Below are positions 20,681 to 30,438 of a stretch of DNA of 64,000 nt, piece after piece. Position 1 is the stretch's first letter, and the number at the start of each line of letters is the position of its first letter. This DNA is from Actinophytocola xanthii. GTDB lineage: Bacteria; Actinomycetota; Actinomycetes; Mycobacteriales; Pseudonocardiaceae. The translations under genes and the position numbers were made by a program. The stretch is from NCBI RefSeq assembly GCF_001921205.1, contig NZ_MSIE01000008.1, positions 1 through 64,000 on the forward strand, read 5' to 3'. Below the pieces are notes generated by a model, which was not told the DNA's origin, searched no databases, and was given only the letters and a program-made list of their open reading frames with translations.

Positions 20681-20709
20681 CGTGTCTCCATCTGTTGGGC
20701 CGGAACGGC

Positions 20710-21120
20710 TCAGCGCGCCTCGTTGATGCGGACCGTGTTGCCGGCGGGGTCCCGGAAGGCGCAGTCGCGGACCCCGTACGGCTGCTCGGTCGGCTCCTGG
20801 ACGACCTCGGCGCCACCGGCCTGCACCTGTTCGAAGGTGCCGTCGAGGTCCTTCGTGGACAGAATGATGCTGCTGTAGGTGCCCTTGGCCATCATCTCGG
20901 CGATCATGCGGCGCTCGTCGTCGGTGATGCCCGGGTCGGCGCCGGGCGGATACAGGACGATGGACGTGCCAGGCTGCCCGGTCGGGCCGACCGTGATCCA
21001 GCGGTGCTCGCCGTACCCGACGTCGTTGCGCACCTCGAAGCCGAGGACGTCGCGGTAGAAGGCCAGGGACGCCTCGGCGTCCTCGTGCGGGAGGAACGTG
21101 GCGTTGATGGTGATGTCCAT
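20710..21120 (-). CDS. VOC-family (glyoxalase/bleomycin-resistance-like) protein
   Basis: A 136-aa vicinal-oxygen-chelate fold protein starting MDITINATFLPHEDAEASLAFYRDVLGFEVR. It has the second-repeat ending PYGVRDCAFRDPAGNTVRI. The group includes glyoxalase I, dioxygenases and drug-binding resistance proteins; the substrate cannot be told. It sits between an AraC-type regulator (10 bases upstream) and the uvrA-like gene (29 bases downstream), probably one operon. The ATG at 21120 fits the family start; a GTG lies three codons upstream. Confidence 0.82.
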   Translation of the reverse strand: MDITINATFLPHEDAEASLAFYRDVLGFEVRNDVGYGEHRWITVGPTGQPGTSIVLYPPGADPGITDDERRMIAEMMAKGTYSSIILSTKDLDGTFEQVQAGGAEVVQEPTEQPYGVRDCAFRDPAGNTVRINEAR

Positions 21121-21130
21121 GGCGGCCACG

Positions 21131-21571
<441 letters not shown>

Positions 21572-21628
21572 CCGCGCGATGCTGCCACATCGGACCGACA
21601 AACGGGCGAGCGATGACGTCCATGGTTC

Positions 21629-22219
21629 GTGGGGGGGTGTCCGTTGCCGGATGACGGGCTGGCGGATGACGCGCTGACGGATGACGCGCTGGAGCGGGTG
21701 CTCGTCACCGGGCCGCGGCCGGTGGTGGTCGAGCTGGCCGAGTACGACCCGGGGTGGCCGGCGCGGTTCGAGCGGCGGGCGCGTGAGGTGCGTCGGCTGC
21801 TCGGAGAGCGGGCTCGGCTGGTTGAACACGTGGGGTCGACGTCGGTCCCCGGGCTCGCGGCCAAGCCGATCATCGACATCGTCGTGGGGATCGACGATCC
21901 GGAGGACGAGGGTGCCTACCTCCACGACCTCCAGGCGGCCGGTTACGAGCTGCGGGTGCGGGAGCCGGCGCACCGCTGCCTGCGCGCCGGCGAACCCGAC
22001 GAGCCGGTGAACCTGCACTGCTATCCCCCGGACCACCCCGAGGTCCGCAAGGTCCTCCTGTTCCGCGACCGGCTGCGCGACGACGACGCCGACCGGCGGC
22101 TGTACGAGGACGTGAAACGAGGGCTCGCCGGCCGGCGGTGGCCGGACGTCAACTACTACGCCGAGGCGAAGGGTCCGGTGATCGAGGCGATCCTCGCCCG
22201 GGCGGGCTGGCGGGCGTGA
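21629..22219 (+). CDS. GrpB-family protein (UPF0157 nucleotidyltransferase-like)
   Basis: A 196-aa GrpB/UPF0157 protein: VELAEYDPGWPARFERRA, LVEHVGSTSVPGLAAKPIIDIVVGI and NLHCYPPDHPEVRK are the family hallmarks, and HVGSTSVPG with the following D-x-D resembles a minimal nucleotidyltransferase site. The function is unknown; members are sometimes fused to CoaE. The N-terminal 25 residues are encoded by imperfect tandem repeats of about 15 bases (21648-21690), so the true start may be a later GTG near 21695. Confidence 0.82.
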   Translation: MGGCPLPDDGLADDALTDDALERVLVTGPRPVVVELAEYDPGWPARFERRAREVRRLLGERARLVEHVGSTSVPGLAAKPIIDIVVGIDDPEDEGAYLHDLQAAGYELRVREPAHRCLRAGEPDEPVNLHCYPPDHPEVRKVLLFRDRLRDDDADRRLYEDVKRGLAGRRWPDVNYYAEAKGPVIEAILARAGWRA

Positions 22220-22273
22220 CCGCGCACCGACCCGGGAGACTGGCCGAAACGCCGTGGGGAACGGGGGCATGGG

Positions 22274-23842
22274 GTGGCAGCGGTGCGGGCCCGGGGTTTC
22301 CGGGCGGTGGGTGTCGACGCGGCGTACTCCGCCTTTCCGAGCATCTGCCGGTTCGAGTCGGGGGACTACCGACTGGTCTGGCGGCAGGGCAGCGACCATG
22401 TCGCCTCCCGGGACGGCGTGGTCCGGACGTCGGTCTCCACCGACGGGGGCCTGAGCTGGGGGGCGGCCTCGACGGCCGTCGCCGGGCCGGCCGGCCGTGA
22501 CCTGCGGGACCCGTGCATCGCCACCTCGAACGGAACCACCTGGCTGACCTACTTCGCCGGAACGACCAGCGATCCGGCGATGGGCGCGTTCGTTCGGATC
22601 TCCCAGGACCAGGGCGCTTTCTGGGGTGATGAGATCCGGATCGACCCGGAGCAGCCGTACGCGGCGATCTCCGCGCCCGTCGTGGCGCTGGGCGACGGGC
22701 GGCTCCTCGCCGCCTACTACGGCAGGGACACCGGCCACCCGTCCGACTCGTGCTGGCTCGCCACCTCGGCCGACGGCGGGCTCAGCTGGACCCGCACGCC
22801 GGTCGCGGACGGTCCGGCCGCGGGTACGCACTTCCAGGAACCCTGGCTCGTCACGCGCGGCGCCGAGGTGTGGATGCTCTTCCGCCACGGCAACCGCTCC
22901 GGCATCGGCGCCGCCGTCTCCACCGACGGCGGCGTGAGCTGGTCGAAGCCGGTGGAGCTGTTCCGGGACGCGACGGGACGCCCGGCCGCCGCCTGGCTGG
23001 AGTCCGGCGCGCTGGCCGTGGTCGTGCGGCGGATCTCCGACCGCCAGCCGGTCGTGCGCACCAGAGAGGCCGCCGGTGGATGGCTGCCCGCCAAACGCAC
23101 GCTGAACCAGCCGGCGGCCGGCCCGCTGGGCATGCAGTACGCGCACCCGCTGGTCGTCCCGGGCGGCGTGGTCTGCCCGATCGGCATCGAGCACGACCCG
23201 ACCTCCGCCAGCCTGCACGTCGGCTGGCTCGCCGACTCCGCTGGCCGGTCCCCGCTCGGTGACGTCTTCCCGGACGAGCAGCTCGCCGTCGCGGCCGACC
23301 TGGACCACCTGCTGGTCGCCGACGCCTTCACCCGGGTCGACGGTCCGCTGACCTGGCCGTGGCAGGTCGGCGCGGGGGACCTCGCAGTCGCCGACGGCTA
23401 CGTCGTGTCCCCGTTCGCCGACGACACCCCCGGCCTGGCCTGGCAGGACGTCGGCACTCCCGACGTCGACCTCAGCGGGGACTTCTGGTGGACGGGGCAG
23501 GCCGGGTACGGGCTCCTCGGCCGCGTCGCCGGACCCGGCGCCTACCTGCTGCTGACCGTGGAGACCGGCGGCACCGCCCTGCGGCTCTACCGGGTCAACG
23601 CCGGTACCGCCACCCAGCTCGCCGCCGCCGCGGTTGCCGTTCCCCCGGCGACCTGGACCCGGCTGCGCCTGGAGCTGCGCGGCAACCGACTTCAGGGGTT
23701 CCTCAACGGGGCGGCGCTGGTGGCCCACAGCCTCACCGGGTCCGAGCAGGCCGACTTCCTGGGCCGCGGCGGGCACGGGATCAAGCTGAACGCCCAGGGC
23801 GACGGGGTGCACCGCTGTCGGCTGTGCACCGTCCGCGCCTGA
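22274..23842 (+). CDS. BNR/Asp-box sialidase-fold protein
   Basis: A 522-aa protein with four Asp-box motifs, STDGGLSWG, DQGAFWG, ADGGLSWT and STDGGVSWS, in the first 250 residues. These mark a sialidase-like beta-propeller. The C-terminal part (about 350-522) reads like a concanavalin-type laminin-G/lectin domain (TWTRLRLELRGNRLQGFLNG). No clear signal peptide is seen with the GTG start at 22274, so export is uncertain. A glycoside hydrolase or sugar-binding role is possible, but the substrate is unknown. It converges on the DUF4304 gene 13 bases away. Confidence 0.72.
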   Translation: MAAVRARGFRAVGVDAAYSAFPSICRFESGDYRLVWRQGSDHVASRDGVVRTSVSTDGGLSWGAASTAVAGPAGRDLRDPCIATSNGTTWLTYFAGTTSDPAMGAFVRISQDQGAFWGDEIRIDPEQPYAAISAPVVALGDGRLLAAYYGRDTGHPSDSCWLATSADGGLSWTRTPVADGPAAGTHFQEPWLVTRGAEVWMLFRHGNRSGIGAAVSTDGGVSWSKPVELFRDATGRPAAAWLESGALAVVVRRISDRQPVVRTREAAGGWLPAKRTLNQPAAGPLGMQYAHPLVVPGGVVCPIGIEHDPTSASLHVGWLADSAGRSPLGDVFPDEQLAVAADLDHLLVADAFTRVDGPLTWPWQVGAGDLAVADGYVVSPFADDTPGLAWQDVGTPDVDLSGDFWWTGQAGYGLLGRVAGPGAYLLLTVETGGTALRLYRVNAGTATQLAAAAVAVPPATWTRLRLELRGNRLQGFLNGAALVAHSLTGSEQADFLGRGGHGIKLNAQGDGVHRCRLCTVRA

Positions 23843-23855
23843 CGCGCGAGCGGCG

Positions 23856-24314
23856 TCAGCCCTGCTGCCGCATGCGGGTCTGCATCGCGGGCAGCGCGAA
23901 CTCCCGAACGGCCGTGAGGACCTCGCCGGAGAGCGAGTCGAACGGGCGACCCACCTCCAGCTCCCACCACAGCTCGCCGATCGGGTATCCGGCGACCATG
24001 ACCAGCGCGCCGATCGGGCTCTGCCAGCCCATATGTCCCCTGGCGCCGTCGCTGGCCGGGTAGTACGGGCGGACCCGCAACTGCTCCGCCCACTCGTCCC
24101 GCGAGATCACTCCGACGTGGACCGTGAAGCGCACGGCACGCGCGGTGAACGAGCGGGCCTGCTCCACGAGTATCTCGCCCCAGTGCCGCGCGCCCTCGAT
24201 GCGGAACCGGCGGCCGACGCCGAAGAACCCGAGCGCGCGTAACCCCGGGGCCAGGTTGGTGTCCACCATAAACCTGAACCAGTCTTGCGCGTTGCGCTCG
24301 ATATCGGACTCCAC
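23856..24314 (-). CDS. DUF4304-like protein
   Basis: A 152-aa soluble protein: LAPGLRALGFFGVGRRFRIEG, VEQARSFTARAVRFTVHVGV and GELWWELEVGRP. The pattern of a GF-x-x-x-GR-x-F opening followed by a FTV-x-GV strand resembles DUF4304. No catalytic residue can be named. It starts with GTG and diverges from the LuxR-type gene. Confidence 0.6.
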   Translation of the reverse strand: MESDIERNAQDWFRFMVDTNLAPGLRALGFFGVGRRFRIEGARHWGEILVEQARSFTARAVRFTVHVGVISRDEWAEQLRVRPYYPASDGARGHMGWQSPIGALVMVAGYPIGELWWELEVGRPFDSLSGEVLTAVREFALPAMQTRMRQQG

Positions 24315-24456
24315 AGTGACACCAACAGTAGCGGGACGAACCCAGCCGGTGCTAAGTGTTCGTTATCGCCCGTCTCCAAATTCTCCTCCGCCGACGCGTC
24401 ACGCCCCGAGGCTGTCCGCGTCCCAGATCTGGGACATGACCAGCGAGGAGGGCAGG

Positions 24457-25182
24457 ATGCCGGTGCGCACGAATGACAGACCCCCGATGACGGCCGCGGC
24501 GACGATCGGTGTGGCGCTCATCGACGGCACGCCGCTGGTCCGGGAGGGCCTGTCCGCACTGATCCACCGCACACCGGGACTGCGCTGGATCGGGGCAGCC
24601 GAGTCCGCGGCGCTGGGTCAACGCCTGTGCGAACGCCTGCGACCCAACGTGGTCGTGGTCGACGCCGCGCTCGACCCGCGCGGGCACCTGTCGCAGACCA
24701 TCACCGCCGGCAACCGGGAGATCGCGGTGATCGTGCTGGTCGACCAGGCGCACCGGACCAGCCCGTACATCTCGGGTGCGTTCACCGCCGGGGTACGGGC
24801 GGTCATCCGGCGCTCGGCGCAGCCCTCCGAGCTGCTCCGGGCCATCCAGGCGGCCCACTTCGACGGTCGCTACCTGGACCCCGCCCTGGCCGCGGCGCTG
24901 AACACCCGCGCCGCGCACCGGCGGCGGCCCCAGCAGCAGCTGTCCCGCCGCGAGCACCAGGTCCTCCAGCTCATCGCCGACGGGCTGGAGAACCAGGCGA
25001 TCGCCGACCTGCTGTTCGTCTCGGTCGAGACCGTCCGCACCCACGTCAAGAGCATCCTGCGCAAGCTCTCCTCCCGGGACCGCACGCACGCGGTCGCCGT
25101 GGCGTTCCGGTCCGGTGTACTCGTCGTCGACGAGCCGGATCGACAGCCACCCGTTCCCGAGTCGAGACCTGCTCGCGACTAG
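24457..25182 (+). CDS. LuxR/NarL-type response regulator with atypical receiver
   Basis: A 241-aa two-domain regulator. The receiver-like domain (about 18-130) has IGVALIDGTPLVREGLSAL and VVVVDAALD, retaining the candidate phospho-acceptor Asp but replacing the usual acidic pair (DD) with DG. The C-terminal NarL/LuxR helix-turn-helix is LSRREHQVLQLIADGLENQAI with VSVETVRTHVKSILRKL. The ATG at 24457 follows GAGGAGGG at an ideal distance; an upstream in-frame ATG at 24436 is possible. No histidine kinase is adjacent, so it is an orphan. Confidence 0.82.
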   Translation: MPVRTNDRPPMTAAATIGVALIDGTPLVREGLSALIHRTPGLRWIGAAESAALGQRLCERLRPNVVVVDAALDPRGHLSQTITAGNREIAVIVLVDQAHRTSPYISGAFTAGVRAVIRRSAQPSELLRAIQAAHFDGRYLDPALAAALNTRAAHRRRPQQQLSRREHQVLQLIADGLENQAIADLLFVSVETVRTHVKSILRKLSSRDRTHAVAVAFRSGVLVVDEPDRQPPVPESRPARD

Positions 25183-25238
25183 TCCAGGCCTTGCTCGCCG
25201 CGGGGTCCAATGTGTGGTGCGCGTTTCCTTGCCCAACG

Positions 25239-25278
25239 CTACCGGCTAGTAATATCCTTTAAGTTACCGCCGAGTAGG
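25239..25278. promoter_or_regulatory. fadE5 promoter with two TetR-type operator candidates
   Basis: Two imperfect palindromes, CTACCGGCTAGTAA at 25239-25252 and TTACCGCCGAGTAG at 25265-25278, match CTACTCGCGAGTAG (46087) at 10 of 14 positions each. The first overlaps a plausible -10 box TAATAT (25250-25255); the second lies between it and the ATG at 25305. This is the layout of a repressible promoter. Confidence 0.55.
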
Positions 25279-25304
25279 GGACCGTCGAACCACGGGGAGC
25301 CACC

Positions 25305-27137
25305 ATGGGCCACTACCAGAGCAACGTCCGCGATCTCGAGTTCAACCTCTTCGAGGTGTTCGAGGTCCAGCAGCGCCTGGGCAAGGGCGTGCTGGCCGAG
25401 TCCGACGAGGAGACCGTGCGCGGCGTGCTCGGCGAGCTCAACAAGCTCGCCACCGGTCCGCTCGCCGAGGCCTTCACCGACGGCGACCGGAACCCGCCCG
25501 TCTTCGACCCGACGACCCACTCGGTCACCCTGCCGGCGTCGTTCCGCAAGTCCTACCAGCAGCTCTGGGACGGCGAGTGGTGGCGGATGGGCCTGATCAA
25601 CGAGCTCGGCGGCCTCGGCCTGCCCCCGTCGGTGCAGTGGGCCGCGGCGGAGCTCCTGCTCGGCTCCAACCCCCCGCTGTTCATGTACCTCTCCGGACCG
25701 AACATGGCCCAGGTGCTGCACCGCAACGGCACCGACGAGCAGAAGCGCTGGGCCGAGATCATGCTCGAGCGCGGCTGGGGCGCCACGATGGTGCTCACCG
25801 AGCCCGACGCCGGTTCCGACGTCGGCGCCGGCCGCACCAAGGCGGTCCGCCAGGACGACGGGTCCTGGCACATCGACGGCGTCAAGCGGTTCATCACCTC
25901 CGCCGAGCACGACCTGACCGAGAACATCGTCCACCTGGTGCTGGCCCGCCCCGAGGGCGCTGGCCCGGGCACCAAGGGCCTGTCGCTGTTCTTCGTGCCC
26001 AAGTTCCACTTCGACCACGAGACCGGTGAGCTGGGCGAGCGCAACGGCGTCTTCGTCACCGGCGTCGAGCACAAGATGGGCATCAAGGCCTCCACGACCT
26101 GTGAGCTCTCCTTCGGCCAGCACGACGTCCCGGCCAAGGGCTGGCTGGTCGGCGAGGTGCACAACGGCATCGCGCAGATGTTCCAGGTCATCGAGTACGC
26201 CAGGATGATGGTCGGCACCAAGGCGATCGCGACGCTGTCCACCGGCTACCTCAACGCGTTGAACTACGCCAAGGAGCGGGTGCAGGGCGCCGACATGACC
26301 CAGATGCTCGACAAGAGCGCGCCGCGGGTCACCATCACCCACCATCCCGACGTGCGCCGCAGCCTGATGCTGCAGAAGGCCTACGCCGAGGGCCTGCGCG
26401 CGGTCTACCTCTACACGGCCACGATGCAGGACCAGGTGTGGACCGGTGAGGGCGACGAGACCTCCCTCGACCTGGCCGAGCGGGTGAACGACCTGCTGCT
26501 GCCGATCGTCAAGGGCGTGGGTTCTGAGCGGGCCTACGAGCAGCTCGCCCAGTCCCTGCAGACCCTCGGCGGCTCCGGGTTCCTGCAGGACTACCCGATC
26601 GAGCAGTACATCCGCGACTCGAAGATCGACTCCCTGTACGAGGGCACCACCGCCATCCAGTCGCTCGACTTCTTCTTCCGGAAGATCGTCCGCGACAAGG
26701 GCGTCGCGCTGACCCACCTGGCCGGTCAGATCTCCGCGTTCATCGAGGCGGAGAGCGGCAACGGGCGCCTCAAGGAGGAGCGGGCCCTGCTCAAGCAGGC
26801 CCTCGAGGACGTGCAGGGCATGCTCGGGGCGATGTTCGGCTACGCGAGCGGCTCGCAGGAGGACTCGAAGAACATCTACAAGGTCGGCCAGCACAGCGTC
26901 CGGCTGCTGATGGCCACCGGCGACCTCCTCATCGGCTGGCTGCTGCAACGCCAGGCCGAGGTGGCGATCGCCCGCCTGGACGCCGGCGTCACCGGTCGCG
27001 ACCAGGCCTTCTACGAGGGCAAGATCGCCGTGGCCTCGTTCTTCGCCCGCAACGTGCTGCCCGAACTCTCGGCCGGCCGGAAGATCGTCGAGGCCGCGGA
27101 CAACTCGCTCATGGATCTTGACGAATCCGCGTTCTGA
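25305..27137 (+). CDS. fadE5: Acyl-CoA dehydrogenase, FadE5-like
   Basis: A 610-aa flavoenzyme catalysing the first step of fatty acyl-CoA beta-oxidation. It opens [19 protein letters not shown], very close to mycobacterial FadE5 in start and length (about 611), which accepts a broad chain range. FAD-binding features include [15 protein letters not shown] and the middle-domain RFITSAEHD. The catalytic Glu is probably in LYEGTTAIQ near residue 445. A long C-terminal domain past 480 is typical of this subgroup. In M. tuberculosis fadE5 is next to fadA2-fabG4-htdX; here those are 19 kb away but share operator-like palindromes. Confidence 0.92.
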   Translation: MGHYQSNVRDLEFNLFEVFEVQQRLGKGVLAESDEETVRGVLGELNKLATGPLAEAFTDGDRNPPVFDPTTHSVTLPASFRKSYQQLWDGEWWRMGLINELGGLGLPPSVQWAAAELLLGSNPPLFMYLSGPNMAQVLHRNGTDEQKRWAEIMLERGWGATMVLTEPDAGSDVGAGRTKAVRQDDGSWHIDGVKRFITSAEHDLTENIVHLVLARPEGAGPGTKGLSLFFVPKFHFDHETGELGERNGVFVTGVEHKMGIKASTTCELSFGQHDVPAKGWLVGEVHNGIAQMFQVIEYARMMVGTKAIATLSTGYLNALNYAKERVQGADMTQMLDKSAPRVTITHHPDVRRSLMLQKAYAEGLRAVYLYTATMQDQVWTGEGDETSLDLAERVNDLLLPIVKGVGSERAYEQLAQSLQTLGGSGFLQDYPIEQYIRDSKIDSLYEGTTAIQSLDFFFRKIVRDKGVALTHLAGQISAFIEAESGNGRLKEERALLKQALEDVQGMLGAMFGYASGSQEDSKNIYKVGQHSVRLLMATGDLLIGWLLQRQAEVAIARLDAGVTGRDQAFYEGKIAVASFFARNVLPELSAGRKIVEAADNSLMDLDESAF

Positions 27138-27215
27138 TCGTGACGATCACACGGGTGTGAGTTCAGCCGATCGGTGGTACCTCCGGTGCACATTCGATTG
27201 TGCTGAGGAGCAGCT

Positions 27216-27494
27216 ATGTGGTCAGTGAGCGCAATTATCGGCCTGCTCATCGCCGGGATCATCCTGGGCATCCTGGGGCGGCTTCTCGCCCCAGGGCGGC
27301 AGGCGATTCCCTTCTGGTTGACCATCGTCGCCGGCATCGTCGGCGCCCTGGTCGGCAACCTGGTAGCCGGCTGGACCGGCGTGGCCACCACCGACGGTTT
27401 CGACTGGTGGCGGCACATCTTCCAGGTCATCGCCGCGGTGATCGCCGTGATTCTCGCGGCATCGCTGTACCCGAAGGCACGCAGCCACGCCTGA
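27216..27494 (+). CDS. GlsB/YeaQ/YmgE-family small membrane protein
   Basis: A 92-aa membrane protein with three helices, SAIIGLLIAGIILGILGRLL, then PFWLTIVAGIVGALVGNLVA and HIFQVIAAVIAVILAASLY. The first helix followed by APGRQ is the hallmark of the transglycosylase-associated/GlsB stress family. Members respond to general stress; the mechanism is unknown. GAGGAG precedes the ATG. A strong terminator follows. Confidence 0.85.
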   Translation: MWSVSAIIGLLIAGIILGILGRLLAPGRQAIPFWLTIVAGIVGALVGNLVAGWTGVATTDGFDWWRHIFQVIAAVIAVILAASLYPKARSHA

Positions 27495-27510
27495 GTCACC
27501 CGCGGTGACC

Positions 27511-27546
27511 GAGAAGGGCCCCGGCCATCCGGCCGGGGCCCTTCTC
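27511..27546. terminator. Bidirectional terminator between glsB-like and VanW genes
   Basis: A perfect 16-bp stem, GAGAAGGGCCCCGGCC with GGCCGGGGCCCTTCTC, around loop ATCC. It lies between convergent genes and can end both transcripts. Confidence 0.88.
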
Positions 27547-27556
27547 GGGGTTCGGG

Positions 27557-29557
27557 TCAGCGTTCGGCCGGCGGTGGCTTGCAGACGATCTTCGGCTGCG
27601 GGTTGTACCGGACCGACCGGGTCTTGCGGCTGATCTCCGCGCCGGTCGCCGCGTCGCGGATGATCCGCGTGTCCGTGGTGGTGAAGCCGGGAGCCCCGTC
27701 ACTCGGGTGGCAGTTCTCCTCCGGCCCCTCCTTCTCCTGCGGCTGGGTGAAGTCGGTCCGACCGCCGGTGACCGACTCGACCTCGTACTTCTTGGTTCCC
27801 CAGATCCGCACGGTGATCGAGCCGGGAGTCCAGACGGTCTGGATGGCGACGCCGGTCTCGGTGTCGTTGGTGAACCTGAGGTCGATCACGCTGCTGCCGT
27901 CGTGGTTCTGGAAGACCGTCGCCTCGCGCGCGGCCGGGTACCGGCTGATGTAGTAGCTGTGCTCCTTGTGACCGGCATCGGTCATCGCGGCGAAGTACGC
28001 GGCGTTGTAGAGGGTGGTGGCGAACTGGGAGATGCCGCCGCCGGTCTCCCGGCCGGGGGCGCCGTCCTTGATCACGCCGGCCTCGACGTAGCCCTGGGCA
28101 GCAGTGCGCGGGCCGGTGAACTCGTTGAGGCTGAACGTCTCGCCCGGCTTGACGATCGCGCCGTTGACCTCCTCGGCCACCGTGCGGATGTTGATGCCCG
28201 AGTCGTACTTGAAGCCACCGGTGGTGAACTCGCCGATGACCTCCTTGATGCCGAGGTTGTTCGCGGCCTCGGTGGTCACCTTGGCCCGCTTCGGCACATA
28301 GGTCGCGGTGAGCTCCCGGCCCTCGGGCTTCTTGAGGACCTCCATCAGGGGCGTGAGGCTCTTCTTCCAGTCGATGCCCTTGCCGTCGACGCTCGGCGTG
28401 ACCGTCGGCGCGCCGCCGCTGAAGACGATCTCCGCGTCCTTGCCCTCGACCTCGGTCTCGGCGAGCTGGGGCTTGCAGGCCGCGAGGACCTTCTTCTCGT
28501 CGAGCTTGACGGTCAGGCCGCCGCCCTTCTCCGCCGGCGTGAACACCAGCGCGGAGGCGATGTGGGTCGGGGTGAGCGTTGCGTCCTTGCCCTCGCCGTG
28601 CACGACGACCGGGGCGGAGACAGCCGGCTTCGCGATCTCCTCGAGGGCCTGCTGGACGCCTTCGGAGGTGGTCTTGACCGGCGTCGTGTCGACCGGGAGC
28701 TGCACGGTCTTCCCGGTGGCCCAGCCGTCGACCAGCGCCTGCCGGGCACCCTCGGCGTCCAGGCGCTGGCCCTGCTTGGGCTCCACGGCGACCGGCGTCG
28801 CACCCTCGAACTTGATCCCGCCCTCGGCCGGGTCCCGGTCGGTCTTGCCGCGGAGGCCCTCGACGGCCGCGGCGAGCCGGCCGTTGTCGGTCGTGGTCGT
28901 GATGCCCACCTCTTCGGTGGTGAAGAACGAGGTGAGCCGGGTGATGGGGTTCAGCGGCTGGTCGCCGGCCTCGTCGAGGGTGGCCTTCCAGTCGATGGTG
29001 AGGCCTGCCTTGTCCGGCTCGACGGCGGTCTTCACGTCGCCGGCGACGACCTCCACGGGTTGGGTCAGCCGCGGCTCGATCTGCCGACGCAGCATCGCCT
29101 CGGCGTCCAACCTGCTCTCCCCGCCCACGTCGACGCCGACGACCGTGACGCCGCGCGGCACCTCGCCGGTGGTGAGCGCGAGGTCGACCCCGTAGAGGAC
29201 CGCGAGCGCGCCGAAGACGGCCCCGCCGATCAGGGCCGCCTTGCGCTTGCCCGACCTCTTCGTCGCCCCGTCCTCACCCGGCGGGGTCCCCGGCACGGCC
29301 GACGCCGGCGGGTGCAGCCGGACCGTCGGCTCCTCACCGGTGGGTGGGCCGACGGGAGGCCACGCGGGACCGGCTGGCTGGCCGCCCGGCAGCTGGGTCG
29401 TGGGTTGCGAACTTGCCGGCCCCGGTGTGGTAGGCGCCGAGGTGTCAGGGCTCGCGGGATGGGGTATCTGGGTGGTACCGCCCTGGGTGTCGGGTTTCTG
29501 CACGGGCGCGAGCACGTCGGTCTGCTCAGCGTGTGACTTCGGCCACTGTGGCTCCAC
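27557..29557 (-). CDS. VanW-domain cell-wall protein with peptidoglycan-binding-like repeats
   Basis: A 666-aa membrane-anchored protein. The cytoplasmic N-terminus (about 1-90) is Pro/Thr-rich, followed by one transmembrane helix (AALIGGAVFGALAVLYGVDLA, about 107-125). Two to four PG_binding_4/YoaR-like repeats follow (VVGVDVGGESRLDAEAMLR is the first). The VanW domain (about 430-600) shows KPGETFSLNEFTGPRTAAQG, then GGGISQFATTLYNAAYFA and GVAIQTVW. VanW proteins occur in glycopeptide-resistance clusters but are common in actinobacteria without resistance; the activity is undefined. It starts with GTG nine bases after the GroES-like gene. Confidence 0.85.
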   Translation of the reverse strand: MEPQWPKSHAEQTDVLAPVQKPDTQGGTTQIPHPASPDTSAPTTPGPASSQPTTQLPGGQPAGPAWPPVGPPTGEEPTVRLHPPASAVPGTPPGEDGATKRSGKRKAALIGGAVFGALAVLYGVDLALTTGEVPRGVTVVGVDVGGESRLDAEAMLRRQIEPRLTQPVEVVAGDVKTAVEPDKAGLTIDWKATLDEAGDQPLNPITRLTSFFTTEEVGITTTTDNGRLAAAVEGLRGKTDRDPAEGGIKFEGATPVAVEPKQGQRLDAEGARQALVDGWATGKTVQLPVDTTPVKTTSEGVQQALEEIAKPAVSAPVVVHGEGKDATLTPTHIASALVFTPAEKGGGLTVKLDEKKVLAACKPQLAETEVEGKDAEIVFSGGAPTVTPSVDGKGIDWKKSLTPLMEVLKKPEGRELTATYVPKRAKVTTEAANNLGIKEVIGEFTTGGFKYDSGINIRTVAEEVNGAIVKPGETFSLNEFTGPRTAAQGYVEAGVIKDGAPGRETGGGISQFATTLYNAAYFAAMTDAGHKEHSYYISRYPAAREATVFQNHDGSSVIDLRFTNDTETGVAIQTVWTPGSITVRIWGTKKYEVESVTGGRTDFTQPQEKEGPEENCHPSDGAPGFTTTDTRIIRDAATGAEISRKTRSVRYNPQPKIVCKPPPAER

Positions 29558-29566
29558 GACTGCTCC

Positions 29567-29887
29567 TCAGAGATATAAACCCGTGCCGTGCTCGGTGCGT
29601 TCGGTGGCGATCGCGTGAATGTCCCGCTCCCGCATCACCAGGTAGGTCTGCCCGTGGACCTCGACTTCTAGCTGGTCGTCCGGGTTGAACAGCACCCGAT
29701 CGCCGACCTTCACGTTCCGTACGTTCGTGCCGGCACCGAGCACGTCACCCCAGGCCAGTCGTCGGGCCATCTGGGCCGTGGCCGGGATGACGATGCCACC
29801 GGAGCTGCGCCGTTCCCCTTCCTCGGGAGTGAGCCGCACCAGCACCCTGTCGTGCAGCATCTGGATCTCGAGTTTGAGCTCAGGCAC
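29567..29887 (-). CDS. Orphan GroES-like co-chaperonin
   Basis: A 106-aa Cpn10-fold protein with LHDRVLVRLTPEEGERRSSG, GIVIPATAQ, VLGAGTNVRNVKVGDRVLF and YLVMRERDIHAI. The mobile-loop region (ERRSSGGIVIP) and the final strand match GroES, but no groEL is adjacent and the C-terminal 12 residues extend past the normal end. It starts with GTG at 29887; a Met ten codons in is the alternative. It may serve a specialised chaperonin. Confidence 0.8.
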   Translation of the reverse strand: MPELKLEIQMLHDRVLVRLTPEEGERRSSGGIVIPATAQMARRLAWGDVLGAGTNVRNVKVGDRVLFNPDDQLEVEVHGQTYLVMRERDIHAIATERTEHGTGLYL

Positions 29888-29928
29888 CGAGGCATGATAA
29901 CTACCGCCTGGCTGTTCGGTGTGAGGTG

Positions 29929-30399
29929 CTAGGCGGTCTTCTCCGCGACGTCCTTGAGCTGCCTCAGCGTGGCGGCGATGTTGCGCCGGTTCCTCTCGGT
30001 GCGGTTGCGGACGCCGGTGGCCAGGTTGGCGAACGGGACGAACCAGGACGGCCGCCGGTCCCAGGTGCTCTCCTCGACCAGGCAGCCCCGGTTGCCGGCG
30101 GCCACGATGTCGTAGCGCCAGCGGGAGACGGGGATGCCGTGGAAGGCGACGTCGAAGGCGAAGCACTTGTCGGGCTCGACGTCGGTGACGGTCGCGGTCG
30201 TCGACCAGCGGTACCAGCCACGCCGGTTCCGGCCGCGGAACCGGGCCCCGACCCTCGCCTCGGTGACCCCGTCGAGCCAGCTGCCCCGCTCGAGCTCTGC
30301 CGCGAACGCCGACATCCGGGGAAGGTCGCTGACCAGGGCGAAGACCTCGCCAGGCGGGGCGGCGACATCGATCCGGGCGGACGCGGTGGGTGCCTTCAT
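29929..30399 (-). CDS. SRPBCC (START-like) family protein
   Basis: A 156-aa helix-grip protein: ASARIDVAAPPGEVFALVSDL opens the fold, followed by GARFRGRNRRGWYRWSTTATVTDVEPDKCFAFDV and a long C-terminal helix with NRRNIAATLRQLKDVA. The family binds hydrophobic ligands; specific function is unknown. Confidence 0.75.
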   Translation of the reverse strand: MKAPTASARIDVAAPPGEVFALVSDLPRMSAFAAELERGSWLDGVTEARVGARFRGRNRRGWYRWSTTATVTDVEPDKCFAFDVAFHGIPVSRWRYDIVAAGNRGCLVEESTWDRRPSWFVPFANLATGVRNRTERNRRNIAATLRQLKDVAEKTA

Positions 30400-30438
30400 G
30401 GCCGCATATCTAACCAGCGCGCCCGCTCGGCCCCCGTC

